DNA from: Guillardia theta CCMP2712 | Taxonomy: Eukaryota > Cryptophyceae > Pyrenomonadales > Geminigeraceae | Direction of reading: 5' to 3' | Assembly: GCF_000315625.1 (NCBI RefSeq) | Contig: NW_005434577.1 | Span: forward strand, 1 to 33,411 | Length of the DNA stretch: 33,411 nucleotides | Shown: piece after piece, positions 1 through 9,978 of the stretch | Numbering within the stretch: the stretch's first letter is position 1 | Layout: every line of letters starts with the position of its first letter | Notes under the pieces: model-generated | Told to the model about the DNA's origin: nothing | The model's input: the letters and a program-made list of their open reading frames with translations, nothing else | The model's database searches: none | Translations under genes and position numbers: made by a program

Positions 1-279
1 GGGGGGGAGGGGAGAGGAGGGTATGTGACGAGAACTGAACCCACGTAGCACATGATTTGGTTTACCAGAGAGTTTGACTCCATGACTGGAGTCTAGAAAT
101 ACTTGTTTTGCTCGCAACTTGCAGTTGTAATGCTTTCAGTAGCGCTCCTGTGTTGCCCTTGTCAGATTCCTCACATCATGACTTCCTCACATCATGACGT
201 GACGAGCGAATTTTGTCAGGTTGCAGAACAAGAAACGGGAGAGAGACATCCTGACAACTCCTCTGCTCTGCTCCCAACA

Positions 280-1787
280 ATGGAAGATCTGACAGCGCAA
301 ATGGCTGGGGCTGTCCAACAGATGAACTTAGAGGACGTGTCTCCTGCGACAAGATTGCTGGAGAAGAGGAGACAGATGTTCGAAGTGCAGGTGCGACATC
401 GTATCATGCCCTGACGTGCTCCTGTTGAGATGAAACTCGCCGGTCGTCCTCGCTCCTTCCTGACCCACTTCATGCAGGAAGCGCTTGAGACTCAGAAGGA
501 GGAGTTTGCGAGGAGGGAGGAGCTGTTCAAGAGGAGGGAGGAGCAGCTGAGGAAGCAGGATCTCGAGCTGCAGCAATCTCTGATCCGCTTCAACAAGTTC
601 CTGCAGGAGAACGACTCTAAGCTGACGAGGGCGGAGAAGAAAGCGACGGAGGAGATAAAGATGAGGGAGCAGAAGGAGAAAGAGATCCAGGAGCTGAGCA
701 TGCAGATGGACGAGCTGTCCAAGGTCAAGGACGAAATGAAGGCGATCCTGGACAAGAACCTCGTGTACGAAAGTACCTCCTCTCTGTCCTGGAGCAGTCC
801 GACGATTTTAACGAGATAGGGGATCTGTTGAAGCGCTATGAAACCCTCAAGGCGCACCACAAGGACCTGCAGGACAGGGCGGCCAAGGTGGTGTCCTTGA
901 ACGACGATTACAGGAACGAGCTGCAGGCGTACATGAAGGAGGGGCAGGACACGAAGCTCAAGGGCCACAACGAGATCGCAATGCTGCAGAAGACGTTGGA
1001 GGAGTACCAACTCGACTCGCTGGTGGCTGGAAGGTGACGAAGGGAGGAGGAGGGGAAGAGGGGAGGGGGTGAAGCACGATGGACAAAGGGAGGACGAAAG
1101 GGAGAGGGAGGGTGAAGAGAAGGCGAGGCACATGGGAGGAGGAGGACGATATCGACGAAGGAGGGCATGACGAGGGTTGGGGGGAGTGGAGGAGGAGGAG
1201 GAGGAGGAGGAGGAGGAGGAGGAGATCGATTTATGATCAAGCCTGTGGCAGCTCACGGGAGAGGATGTTAGAGGAAGGAGCTGAGCGAGTGCTGGAGTAC
1301 GGCAAATGCTTGATGGTGATCAACAACTTGTACGAGAGGGCTCGATCCAAGTCGAAGATGAAACAAGTGTTCACTTCGGGTATGAAGATACTGTGACTCC
1401 CGCTGGAACACTTTCCCTTTGCCTGACTCGGACAAGAGCAGTCGTCGAGATGTTCTGACTGACTTGAGTTCCAGAACGGTCAGATCCCTAACGCTCTTGT
1501 CTGCAGACACCGCGGAGCAGTTGAAAATGATTCAAGAGTTTGTTCGGGACTTGTCCTATATCGTTCAGATGGTCTCTAAGGTAATTGACTGTAAGGGCTT
1601 GAGAACGGGAAGGAGAGGAGGAGGAGGAGGAGGAGGAGGAGGAGGAGGAGGAGGAGGAGGAGGAGGAGGCAGAATGGCAGTTGGAGGCAGTTGGAATACA
1701 AGGGGAAAGCTCGCCATCTCTGCCTGACAGGTTCCTCGCAGAGTTCAAATCCGGCAGGCAGCGGGCAGGGCAAGACAAATTGAGTGA
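280..1787 (+). CDS. CCDC42/CFAP73-like (DUF4200) flagellar coiled-coil protein, frameshifted
   Basis: Proposed exons are 280-390, 478-1033, 1252-1379, 1507-1580 and a short uncertain last exon from 1731 to a stop at 1787. All internal phases agree (0, 2, 1, 0). The product is almost entirely a charged coiled coil. It carries the DUF4200 signature: LLEKRRQMFEVQ, then EALETQKEEFARREE, then QSLIRFNKFLQENDSK, and a later EIGDLLKRYETL. Known family members (CCDC42, CFAP73/MIA2, CFAP100/MIA1) act on the axoneme or its assembly, and CFAP73 modifies inner-arm dynein; a flagellar role here is inferred from homology. The ATG at 280 was chosen because it lies just before the conserved region; upstream exons are possible. 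The reading frame changes at about 772, inside conserved sequence (VYE then KYLLSVLEQSDDF), as though one A were missing. This may be a sequencing error or a broken allele. The two largest introns carry GGA repeats. Confidence 0.75.
1034..1251 (+). repeat. GGA-repeat intron of the DUF4200 gene
   Basis: Intron between exons 2 and 3, with donor gtgacg and acceptor tgtggcag. It contains a purine-rich stretch and about 12 GGA units near 1188-1222. The phase is 2 on both sides (ag plus c), which supports the splice model. Confidence 0.7.
1617..1669 (+). repeat. (GGA)n microsatellite in the last intron of the DUF4200 gene
   Basis: About 17 consecutive GGA units lie between the donor at 1581 (gtaatt) and the likely acceptor at 1730 (tgacag). 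The poly-Gly or poly-Ser translations of this tract are not coding. Confidence 0.85.
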
Positions 1788-2099
1788 AGGAGATCAGCTG
1801 GAAGCTGCATCCGATAGATCAGCTGGAAGCTGGCATCCGACAAGGAGGAGATGCGATCGCGATCCAGTTCCGTGGAGCAAAGGAGGATAGGAGAGGCCCT
1901 GAGGGCAGGACTCAGTCGGGATCGGACAGGTCAGGATAGGACAGGACAGGCAGCCTTCACAGGAGCCGCGCAGAGAGAGGAGAGGAGGGGACGGAGTGAG
2001 AGGAGCCCCGCCGGATTCATTCAAGTTGTTAGTATTATGCTCGCAATAGGCGATGCCAGTGTGACTTTATGAAAGTAACGATATGCAAGACTGACGGGG
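1788..2099. other. Spacer downstream of the DUF4200 gene
   Basis: No convincing gene was found. It contains a short duplication (gatcagctggaagctg, twice near 1791-1830) and a small tract of ggacaggt/ggacagg units near 1920-1955. Confidence 0.5.
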
Positions 2100-2520
2100 A
2101 GACGCTGGACTCAGTACTGCCACTCACTGCCGTTATCCGCCGCCGGCTCCGACTCCGAGTCCCCCGGGCCCGGTGACAGAGTCTGTCCCGGACTCCCGGG
2201 AGTCCGATCACCCTCCGAGGCTCAGGCCCTGTCACTGCACGGCACTGCGGCAGTCCTGGCAACCCAGCAGGGCTCAGTGGGCCGGGCGCGGCGCGGCCCG
2301 CCGCGCCGCCGTCCCGCCGGCTGCCGCCGGGCCCGGGGGCCACACCAGGCTGCCGCAAGTTGAAGGAAACGGTTGAACCCTGACCGTTGAATCGTCACGT
2401 GACTCACTGGCATGACAAGTGACAAGGCGAGTCCGGGGAGTACGGTCCGATCAACCGACTCCGAGCTTTTTACTCAAAGTTAAGTTAAAAATCAGTACGA
2501 GGACAATCAGGAGAGTCGAG
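2100..2520. repeat. GC-rich element, related in inverted orientation to 31550-31960
   Basis: A strongly GC-rich block with many short palindromes (for example actcccgggagt near 2192) ends in an AT-richer tail at 2471-2504. The tail segment aaaaatcagtacgaggac is found exactly on the opposite strand at 31740-31757. An adjacent gttaagt(t/c) extends the match to about 26 nt with one mismatch. Both copies also carry a nearby ttactcaa. Both lie immediately outside a G-rich array and upstream of a gene. No coding potential is seen. It may be a dispersed repeat or a promoter/CpG-island-like module. Confidence 0.55.
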
Positions 2521-2877
2521 GAGGCTTGACCCTGACACTGTCGCACAGGCCAAACGGCGAGAAGAGAAAGAGTTCAGTGCGAGCACTGAACTCCGGAGGC
2601 TCGTGACGCGGCCCGGAGTTGAATTCCGAAACACTAGTGACAAGGAACCGCAAGGAACCACCAAGTTGACACTACGAGGAACCACCGTTGAAGTTCAAAG
2701 TTAAGGAGAGCGTTTCGAATTTGAAATCTAATATTTGAAATTAGAAAGAAATAAATGAAAAAATTCAGTGAAATTTGGACGTGCATTTTCAAATCCACAC
2801 TTCCTTGATATTTTTTATCACCCCACTTGTTTTGAGAACCAATGCCGATCTTTTTAAAAGATCTCAATGGGAAAAAG
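2521..2877. other. AT-richer spacer with no recognised gene
   Basis: It holds a small repeat of ggaacc(g/a)c(a/c)aag-type units at 2643-2690 followed by AT-rich sequence. No exon-like reading frame with splice sites was found. Confidence 0.4.
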
Positions 2878-3220
2878 GGTGGGTGAAGAACTTTAGAATG
2901 TGGGGTAGGGGTAGTAACAGGTGGTGTCCCGCTCGGTCAGGGTGCGTGGGGTAGGCAAAAAATGTTTTTTCATGTCATAAGGGAGGGGGGTACGAGATGA
3001 AACGATGCGGTTTGCGATAATGACTGTTGGTGGATTGAGAGGGGTGGGGTGGTGCCCTGCAAGTACCAACGTAAATATTCTAAATGTGACTATATTTTGA
3101 GGGGTGGGGGATTAATTTCTTTGGCAAGGGGGGTAGTTGTATCCCAGGTGTTCATTTTATGTTTATCAACTATTAAGGGGGGTGGGTGGGGGTGGTTCCG
3201 GGGTAGGCTGTGAATGGAAT
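2878..3220 (+). repeat. Degenerate G-rich array upstream of the RelA/SpoT-like receptor gene
   Basis: Irregular clusters such as tggggtaggggtag, gaggggtggggtgg, gaggggtggggg and aaggggggtgggtgggggtgg recur roughly every 30-60 bases. The G-rich strand is the plus strand, the sense strand of the next gene (start 3730). The same motif style recurs at 10670-10920, 12340-12880, 24270-24530, 29105-29260 and 31290-31530. It could be a promoter-associated element or a G-quadruplex-prone repeat; its function is unknown. Confidence 0.6.
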
Positions 3221-3729
3221 GGGCACGAGAGTGATGGAGAGGAATGGGGAGGAGCGGGAAGAGGGAAGAGGATAGCGAGATCTGGAATGTGAGGGATCAA
3301 GTGAGGAAAGGGTCTAGTGGAATAGCAAGCAGAGCTGGAAGGAGAACAGACACTGAGGGACGAAGAATATGACTATGACTATGTACTCACACGATCCTCG
3401 ATTGGCCGAAGTGCTGGCTCTAGTATGGCTTCTGCTGAGATTTTTCACTTTGCGACTTGCTTCTGACCACTTCTCACTCTTGAATCCATGGAATTCCATC
3501 CTCACCTCTTGAATCCATGAGATTCGATCCTCGTCCTGCTGTCATCGCATAATGCTCGTTTTTCAACCCCTTCAGAGCAGTCGCCATCTCATCTCACGTT
3601 GCATGCAGGAGGAGGCGATGCTGACGACGAACACAGACATACTGCTGCTCTGATTGCCGCCGAACTTGTAGAGATGGAACTGAGAGCAGCAGGCGCGTCC
3701 CATGGGACCGCGGATTGAAACCAAGTCCC
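3221..3729. other. Leader region before the RelA/SpoT-like receptor gene
   Basis: Probable 5' flank or untranslated leader. An imperfect direct repeat is visible at 3479-3535 (two copies of cttgaatccatg followed by a diverged attc and atcctc). No upstream coding exon could be supported, although an additional 5' exon cannot be excluded. Confidence 0.4.
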
Positions 3730-4704
3730 ATGGAAGAAAACATCCACCCGGGGCCTGCTCGAACCGCGGGCTCTTCACAGGACTCCCGAGACGACACCCG
3801 CGTTCAAGATGCTCACAGTGAGTTTCCCAGCTGCTGGTTCGACTTCCTCGTGGAGACGGCCAGCAGACCGGGCTACCACCTGCACAGGGAGCTCGTAGCA
3901 TCGAGGGAAACGATCCTCGGCAAAGACAAGATGAAGATCCTCTGCTCCTCCCACCCGCTCAAGTGGTTTTTGGCCATGAGGCCGTTCCAGTTCCTCCTCT
4001 TCCTATTCGCTGTCATCATCGTCCTTGCACCCTGGAGCAGGACGGCAGTATGGGCGCGCCCTTCCCCGCCCTTGCCCCACGTTCCTCCCTCCCGCTTCTT
4101 TCGATTCACCGCGAGGAGGCTGCGGAATGGGCAAGAAGGAAGCCAGATCTCCTCTCATGGCGTCTCCTCCTTTGGGATCTTGTCGAAAGGCTGCAGACTA
4201 CCCAGCGCTTACCAGCCGTCCGCGGAGGATGCGAACCAGTCGTACGTGACCTACTCCTCCTCCTCCTCCTCCTCCCTCCTCCTGGAGTTCCGGGAAGCTG
4301 TGCAGTTCGATGGCTGGTTCCTGGTGGGCTCCAACTGGACTGACGAGCATGCACCTGTCGACTTCACTCTAGAGTCTTCGAGCGACGGGACACACTGGCT
4401 AGTCTTCGTGTTTTCCGGCACCTGCTCCCTCAACAGAGTGGTCAACGTTTCCGACTCTCCCCAGCTGCCCAGCGAGCTGTACTCCTCCCTTGGAACTCCG
4501 CTGGAGCAGGAGGAGCTGGTTCTGTTCGAGTGGAGCTCCATGGGCTGCGTGTGGCCTTTCTACGTCAGCATCCTCGTCCGATGCTGCCAGGCTCTTGGCA
4601 TCCTCCTCGCCATCGTTGCTGCCACCTACCACCAGCACTCGCGATCAGTGCAGGTTGTAGTTCGAACATGTTTGGATGGTGATGATGATGATGACGATGA
4701 TGAC

Positions 4705-4736
<32 letters not shown>

Positions 4737-6132
4737 CAACGACGATAGTGATGATAATGGAGACGATGATGATGATGATCGGGATGGGGATGGGGATGAA
4801 GTTGGAGGCGATGACATTGATCGATTTTCGTGTAGATCTTCTGCGTGGGTTACTTCGTCTCGGCACTGATTGACATCATCACCTTTTCTGTCAAGCACGA
4901 AAGTCTCCTCTGGTCTTCCCCCACCTCCGACCTCGTCGAGGCTCTAACTGTGAGCCTCCTCCCTCCCTCCCTCCCTCCCTCCCTCCCTCCCATCCCTCCC
5001 TCCCTCCCTTCCTCCCTCCCCTCCCCTCCCCTCCCCTCCCCTCCCTCCCTCCCTCCTCTCCCTAACCTCCCCTCCCTCCCCTAACCTCCCCTTCCTCCCT
5101 CCCATCCCTCCCTCCCTCTTCTCCTTCCAAGTGCTCCCCTGACAACTCTCTCAGATCCTCTTTGTCTTCCCCTGCCCCCTCCTGCTGGACGAGTCGTTGG
5201 TGCTGGAGCTGGGGTTGATTTCAGGGATTATCTTGAGCGTTTCCGTTGGGCTCTTGGACAGGAACGCCAGCTACATATATGTGGTGCTGGTATTTCTTGC
5301 TCTGATTCTACTGCGGGAGCATCTCAAGCGGGAGTCGAGGAGGAGGTTGTCTCGATTCGCTCACAAGTCGGAGGAGAGGTGGCAGGCAGTTGTTGCCGAG
5401 ACGGATCAGAGCACGCTGCTGGCCCTATCTGAGCTGCACAACAACTTTGTACGGAGGAAGGGTGGGACCTTGGTTCAGGTCCGCGTGTCGTTGCGGGAGA
5501 TGTTGGAGGTGGCAGGAGAGGGGAGTGTGCTCGGGTCCGTCGGTATCGCCGACTCCTCCTCTCCTCCCCATCACTTCTCCAACATCGCCACCCCCAGCCA
5601 CTCCTCTCACCCCGCCTTCGCCTCCTTCGCCTCTGCCGTCTTGTCCTCGGAGCAGGCGATCGCTTCCTTCGACCAGCTGTACGCGCAGGCCGTCACGTGC
5701 AACGAGCTCTTCAGGAGGAAGATCGCGCTGCTGGTAGCGAGCTGGAAGGAAAGCAACCCAAGGGCCTCCATCAGCTTCATCCCCCTCCCCGTCAAGAGCG
5801 TCTCCTCCTGCCAGGAGAAGATCCTCTGGAACTACGACGGGGACGTCTCGAGGCTGCTGGACGTGGTGAGGCAGCGGGTGGTGCTGGGGAGGGTCGAGGA
5901 GCTTCTCAGCTTCTTCGAGAGCATCAGGAAGGACGATGATCTGAAGCTAGTGAGGGTAAAGAACAGGTTCGACCCCAACTACAGCAGTGAGAGGTCAGGA
6001 GGGTACCGCGACCTCTGCCTGAAGCTCCGGCTGGTTACTCCAGACACTCGCTTCTTCGGCACCCTCGCCCTCGTCTGCGAACTTCGGCTCGCGCTACAGC
6101 AGCTGCAGGAGGAGGGAGCAGCAGGATCAAGC

Positions 6133-6185
<53 letters not shown>

Positions 6186-8486
6186 CGGCACAACAGCAGA
6201 AGCAGAAGCAGGAGCAGGCGCAGGAGCAGGAGACGGCACAGCAGCAGCAGCAGCAGGAGCAGGAGCAGGAGCAGGCGCAGGAGCTGGGGCAGGGGCACCG
6301 GTGGTGGACGATGCTATCAATCGCTTCCGCCGCCTGCACAAGTTCAGCCTGAGGAGGAGGGTCGGCACCATGATCGCGCGCCTGACGCCTCGGCTGCAAG
6401 CGCTCAAGGTTGACCAGCAGCGTGTCCGTCGGCTCTCGAGGATCTGCATCGACGCGTTCAGGCAGGGTGATGACGCGGCAACGTCCCTCGACACCTTCTA
6501 CCGCTCAGCCATCCGCGACCTCTCAGTGCTCAAGAGGTTCAAGGACAACCTGCGGCAGAAGTGCCTGTTTGCGGGAGACACCCTAGACGCTCGCCTGCTG
6601 GAGCTGCGCCATGCAGTGAAGCGAGCTGGAGTCTCCAGCGTGCTCTTCACCTCCATCCCCTGCACCCTGGCGATCCAGAAGCCCTGGTTCAAGCTCGTGC
6701 TCCTCGCGTGCGGCCTCTACTTCCTCCTCTACGTCTTCGGTCCCGGCGAGAGGATGCAGGAGGTGGCGCGAGGGAATAAGTTCTCCGTGAAGCTCGCCAA
6801 GCTCACTGTCCTGCAGCGGCGGGAGGAGGGCTGGAAGTCCAACTACACGCTCAGAGCTGGGTTCATGCTGAACGGGTGCAGGGTCGGCGACGAGGCCAAG
6901 TGGGAGGAGGACGGGGAGAATTTCTACTTCTCCCTGCCCTCCCTGCTGACCGCCAACTCCTGGTACTTCATCACTGACAGCCGCCAGGACAGTGCAGGAG
7001 GCGATCCCGTCCGCTTCGAGCTCCGCGTCTCCTCCTCCTCCTCCTCCAGCTCCGCCAGGCAGGTCCCGCCCGACAGCTGGGAGCTCGTGTCGGGACCGAT
7101 TGCCTTTGGAGCCTGACGGGGACGGGCTGCGTTCCCAGCTCGTCTGTGCAGTACGGGACGAGCTTGGAGAGGTCAGCTGAGAATGTTGTCCAGCTGCAGT
7201 GCCCCTGGTACCATGTGGTTGGATCTGTCTTCGTCTACCTCCCGATGATTGCAGGATGCATCCTGGGGCCAGTGCTGAGTGCGGCGGGGAGGACGAGGTC
7301 GGGGATCCTGACGTTCTCCCTTGCGTTCTGGGCTCCGGGGGTGATGGAGATCTTTGTTGGGATCATGTTTGCTCGGGAGGGGCGGGAGGTCAACATGGTG
7401 TACTGGATGACGCTGGGACTGTCGTCGTTGGCCATGGGCGTAATCCTGGTGCTCAAGGAGGAGCTCTTCCTGCCTTACATCCCGTTTCACTTCCTGGTGT
7501 GCGTTTTCGGGCTCAACTTCCATACCCGGTATGTCTTCCGCCAGGCCCAAGTCGAGGTGCCCCTCTCCGCTTCTATCCTCTTCTTCTCGTGGGTTGCTGT
7601 GTGGCTGCTGAGGAGGATAGCGATCTATCGCTCCTCCCTTGCGATCAGGGACGACGTTCGCAAGTACGACGAGACTTGGTCCAGTCTCCTGCAGCAGCCC
7701 GAGACCTCCCAGACCCTCCTGGACCTCCGCAGCACCGTCGACTCCTTCCCCTCCTTGCGCACCGACTTGATCTTGCAGGAGCAGCAGGAGCAGGAGCAGG
7801 AGCAGAGTCATGGACACGGAAACGGAGAAGGACGGGAAGAGGAGAAAAGGGAGGGTTCGAGGATCATCGACGTCTTTGCTCGCTTCTTGCGGATCTCGAA
7901 GAAGAGGAGGAGAAGAAATGCGATTGTGTGCCTGGATCAGCTGTACAACCAGGCGATGCTCTTGGAGCTTCCTTTCCTTCTTAAGGTCCAGTCCCTGACA
8001 AGGCAGTGCGGGGGCTACGTCCAGGTCGTGGAGGACAGCAACGAGCCAGTGTGGGTCAAGTACAGCCATACGGAGGAGGAGCTCACGTATAAGTGGGCAG
8101 AGCTGAAGAGCGTCGACCGATCGATCGAAAAGCTCAGCAGGTCGTACAAGGGACGCGCGTCTCGCCTGCTCGACGTGGTCCGGCAGTGTATCGTCTTCGA
8201 TTCACTGGAGGCGATCGTGGGCTGCCTGCGGCTGATCGCGGAGGACGAGGAGCTGAGAACCCTGCGGGTGAAGAACAGGTTCGACCCGAGCTACAGAACG
8301 GATCTTTCTGGGGGGTACCGTGACGTCTGCCTGAACGTCCAGCTGAGGACGGAGGAGACGAGGAGGATGAGGATTGACCAGCACGTCTGTGAGCTGCAGC
8401 TCTCCCTGAGAGAGTACAAAGTCTGGACTGTGCAGGGCAATGGACACAAGCGATACGTTGCGTACCGCAACCACAGGGGAGAGTGA
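3730..8486 (+). CDS. Large membrane protein with two discoidin-like ectodomain / RelA-SpoT-like units
   Basis: Proposed exons are 3730-4653, 4836-4949, 5155-7088 and 7139-8486, giving about 1439 residues in agreeing phase. Unit 1: a hydrophobic anchor near residues 85-103 (FLLFLFAVIIVLAP); an ectodomain with a discoidin/F5-8C-like segment (VDFTLESSSDGTHW); several membrane helices; then a cytosolic domain near 575-665. Unit 2 repeats the order: anchor FKLVLLACGLYFLLYVF, ectodomain segment DPVRFELRVSS, five helices, and a domain near 1330-1415. Both cytosolic domains share SRLLDVVRQ, RVKNRFDP and GGYRD(L/V)CL, then CEL(R/Q)L. These resemble the RelA/SpoT synthetase fold (GYRSLH-like and E-x-Q motifs), but catalysis is unproven. 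A shared DQLYxQA motif precedes each. A poly-Ala/Gly tract follows the first domain. The start is the first ATG of an open frame. A receptor-like signalling role is inference. The 7089-7138 intron is the weakest part of the model. Confidence 0.7.
4654..4835 (+). repeat. (GAT)n-containing intron
   Basis: Phase-0 intron with donor gttgta and acceptor cgtgtag. It is filled by GAT/GAC repeats at about 4678-4790, which read as poly-Asp or poly-Met in the wrong frames. Membrane-segment coding resumes directly at 4836 (IFCVGYFVSALID). Confidence 0.75.
4950..5154 (+). repeat. (CCCT)n-rich intron
   Basis: Phase-0 intron with donor gtgagc and acceptor ctctctcag. Most of it is ccct/cctcc repeat. Coding resumes with ILFVFPCPLLLDES. 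Confidence 0.75.
6115..6300 (+). repeat. Coding (GCA/GGA/GCN)n tract giving Ala/Gly-rich linker
   Basis: This microsatellite is read in frame as runs of Ala, then Glu-Ala and Gly-Ala dipeptides. The frame is open and continuous with conserved sequence on both sides (CELRLALQQLQ before, VDDAINRFRRLH after). It therefore appears to be translated as a linker after the first RelA/SpoT-like domain. Confidence 0.7.
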
Positions 8487-8508
8487 GGAGGAGGAGGAGA
8501 ATCATGAG

Positions 8509-8541
<33 letters not shown>

Positions 8542-8754
8542 GAGAGTCAGAGGGCAGGGTTAGAAGGAGGACAGTTTTTGGTGTATTCTTTTTCTCAGAG
8601 ATGATGTTTGTTTCCTGTGTATTCATTCCAACAACAACAGCATGTATATATAAATTGTAAAGTTCCTTCACTAAACAAACCAAAAGACGCCTCTGCACCA
8701 GCCGACGAGATCGTCGTCCCACCTATGTACATTTCTACTCCCATACCTCCTCCC
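8487..8754. other. Convergent 3' region
   Basis: It lies between the stop of the receptor-like gene (+) and the stop of the first small-family gene (-). It has a short gcagga repeat at 8510-8540, then AT-rich sequence with tatatataaattgtaaa near 8644 that could serve 3'-end formation. Confidence 0.4.
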
Positions 8755-8869
8755 TCACATCTGCACCTCCTCCCCGATCGAGTTCCTGTACGTCCGCTTG
8801 TTCACGATGATGTCCATGGCGTCTTGCAGCGCAGCGATCTGCTGCAGCCGCGAGGGCGAGCCCGGCACA

Positions 8870-8911
<42 letters not shown>

Positions 8912-9018
8912 TCTTGGATGGCCGATGACAAGATCGAGCCAGCTTGCAGGTCCTCCTCAGCAACAGAGATCTCAGGAGGAGATAGCGAGTGCTTGGCGTG
9001 AAAGAGGCTGTATCGCAT
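8755..9018 (-). CDS. Small poly-Ser protein, orphan family member 1
   Basis: An 87-residue open frame with an ATG on the minus strand at 9018. It starts MRYSLFHAKHSLSPPEIS, has a run of about 14 Ser encoded by GACGAG repeats, and ends in the family tail SRLQQIAALQDAMDII, NKRTYRNS, GEEVQM. I do not recognise the family. No signal peptide or membrane segment is visible. The tail is nearly identical to that of the gene at 9979-10245 and clearly related to the one at 11294-11491. Conservation of start, length and C-terminus among the three copies is the evidence that this is a gene. The conserved tail looks like an amphipathic helix followed by a short polar stretch, so it may bind a partner; that is inference. 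Confidence 0.6.
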
Positions 9019-9978
9019 GAGGGAAGAAGATGATGGGGGGAGGAGGGAGGAGAGAGGAACGCGGGCAATGGCAGACAGGGAGAGGGAGGAGCACGAGACG
9101 AGTCAGCGCACGGAGAAGTCGAGGAGGAGAGAGAAGGAGAGGCAAGAAGGAGGAAGGAGCAGCAGCAGGAGCAGGAGCAGGATGCGTAGGGGAGTAGAGG
9201 GATGGAGGGGGAGGGTATGGGGAGACCTGGGAGGAGGGGAGCTGAAGTGGACGGAGACGTAGAAGGGAAGGAGGGGGAGGGGAACAATGGCAGGTGCTAG
9301 AGTGGGGAAGGCTGTTGAAACGGCGCAAGAGGAGCAAAAGGATCTTTACTACATTGCGGCACGGCGGACGAAACAATGTGTACGTACGTCCATTCGTGAA
9401 GGTTACATTATGATGACAAATGATTACGACAAACGGTGCGATAACGCATCCTTTGATAACCTTGACAGCGTCATTAAGAGTAACGTACGTTCAAATGCCA
9501 TGTCCTGTCACGCATCGACCTCTTCAGCCTTTTGCTCCTGGAAACCCCGTGACCCGGCGCCGGGGTTGCGGAGGAAGAGAAGGAAGCAATGGCGGGTTGG
9601 ACGACTTCGGGCAGGCATGTTCTCCGTTTCTAATGATCATGCTGACTTCGAAGCGATGGCATCAAGAGTTTCTTTGCTCAGTGTTTATCATCATCCTCTG
9701 CAATGATTGGATCTCAGATCTCCCTTGAACGCGAGTGAGTGAGTAGGCATATGACGACTTCCGGCAGGCATGTTCTCCCTTTCTCGCCTCCTCCCTCAGT
9801 TTCCTTGCTTGGTGTGTTTATTATCATCCTCTGCTTTCATAAAAGCCTATAAGCACATCTTCTTACGTCTTTCCGACGATGTCTCGTCGCTCCTCTTTAC
9901 TTCCTCTCTTATTGCACGACAAAGTCCTCCCTGCCCATGTCGACCCTCGCATGTTCTCACGACAAGAACTTCCTGTAG
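9019..9978. other. Spacer between small-family genes 1 and 2
   Basis: Purine-rich low-complexity sequence to about 9290, then mixed sequence. A degenerate direct repeat is visible: gcaggcatgttctcc followed by a diverged block ending in tatcatcctctgc occurs at about 9611-9702 and again at about 9764-9835. A 139-codon plus-strand frame at 9287-9706 lacks any recognisable feature and is not called as a gene. Confidence 0.4.

Noticed and set aside
492-1256. Long minus-strand frame of 254 codons rich in Ser/Leu
   Set aside because: It is the reverse reading of the DUF4200 coiled-coil exons and the GGA intron; the plus strand has the conserved family sequence.
7173-8069. 298-codon minus-strand frame
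   Set aside because: It is a shadow of the second unit of the membrane protein, whose plus-strand motifs match those of unit 1.
8802-9376. 161- and 134-codon Pro/Ser-rich minus-strand frames
   Set aside because: They lie in a different frame over the small-family gene and over purine-rich low-complexity DNA; the conserved tail is in the other frame.
9287-9706. 139-codon plus-strand frame
   Set aside because: No homology, odd composition, and it overlaps a local direct repeat; nothing supports translation.
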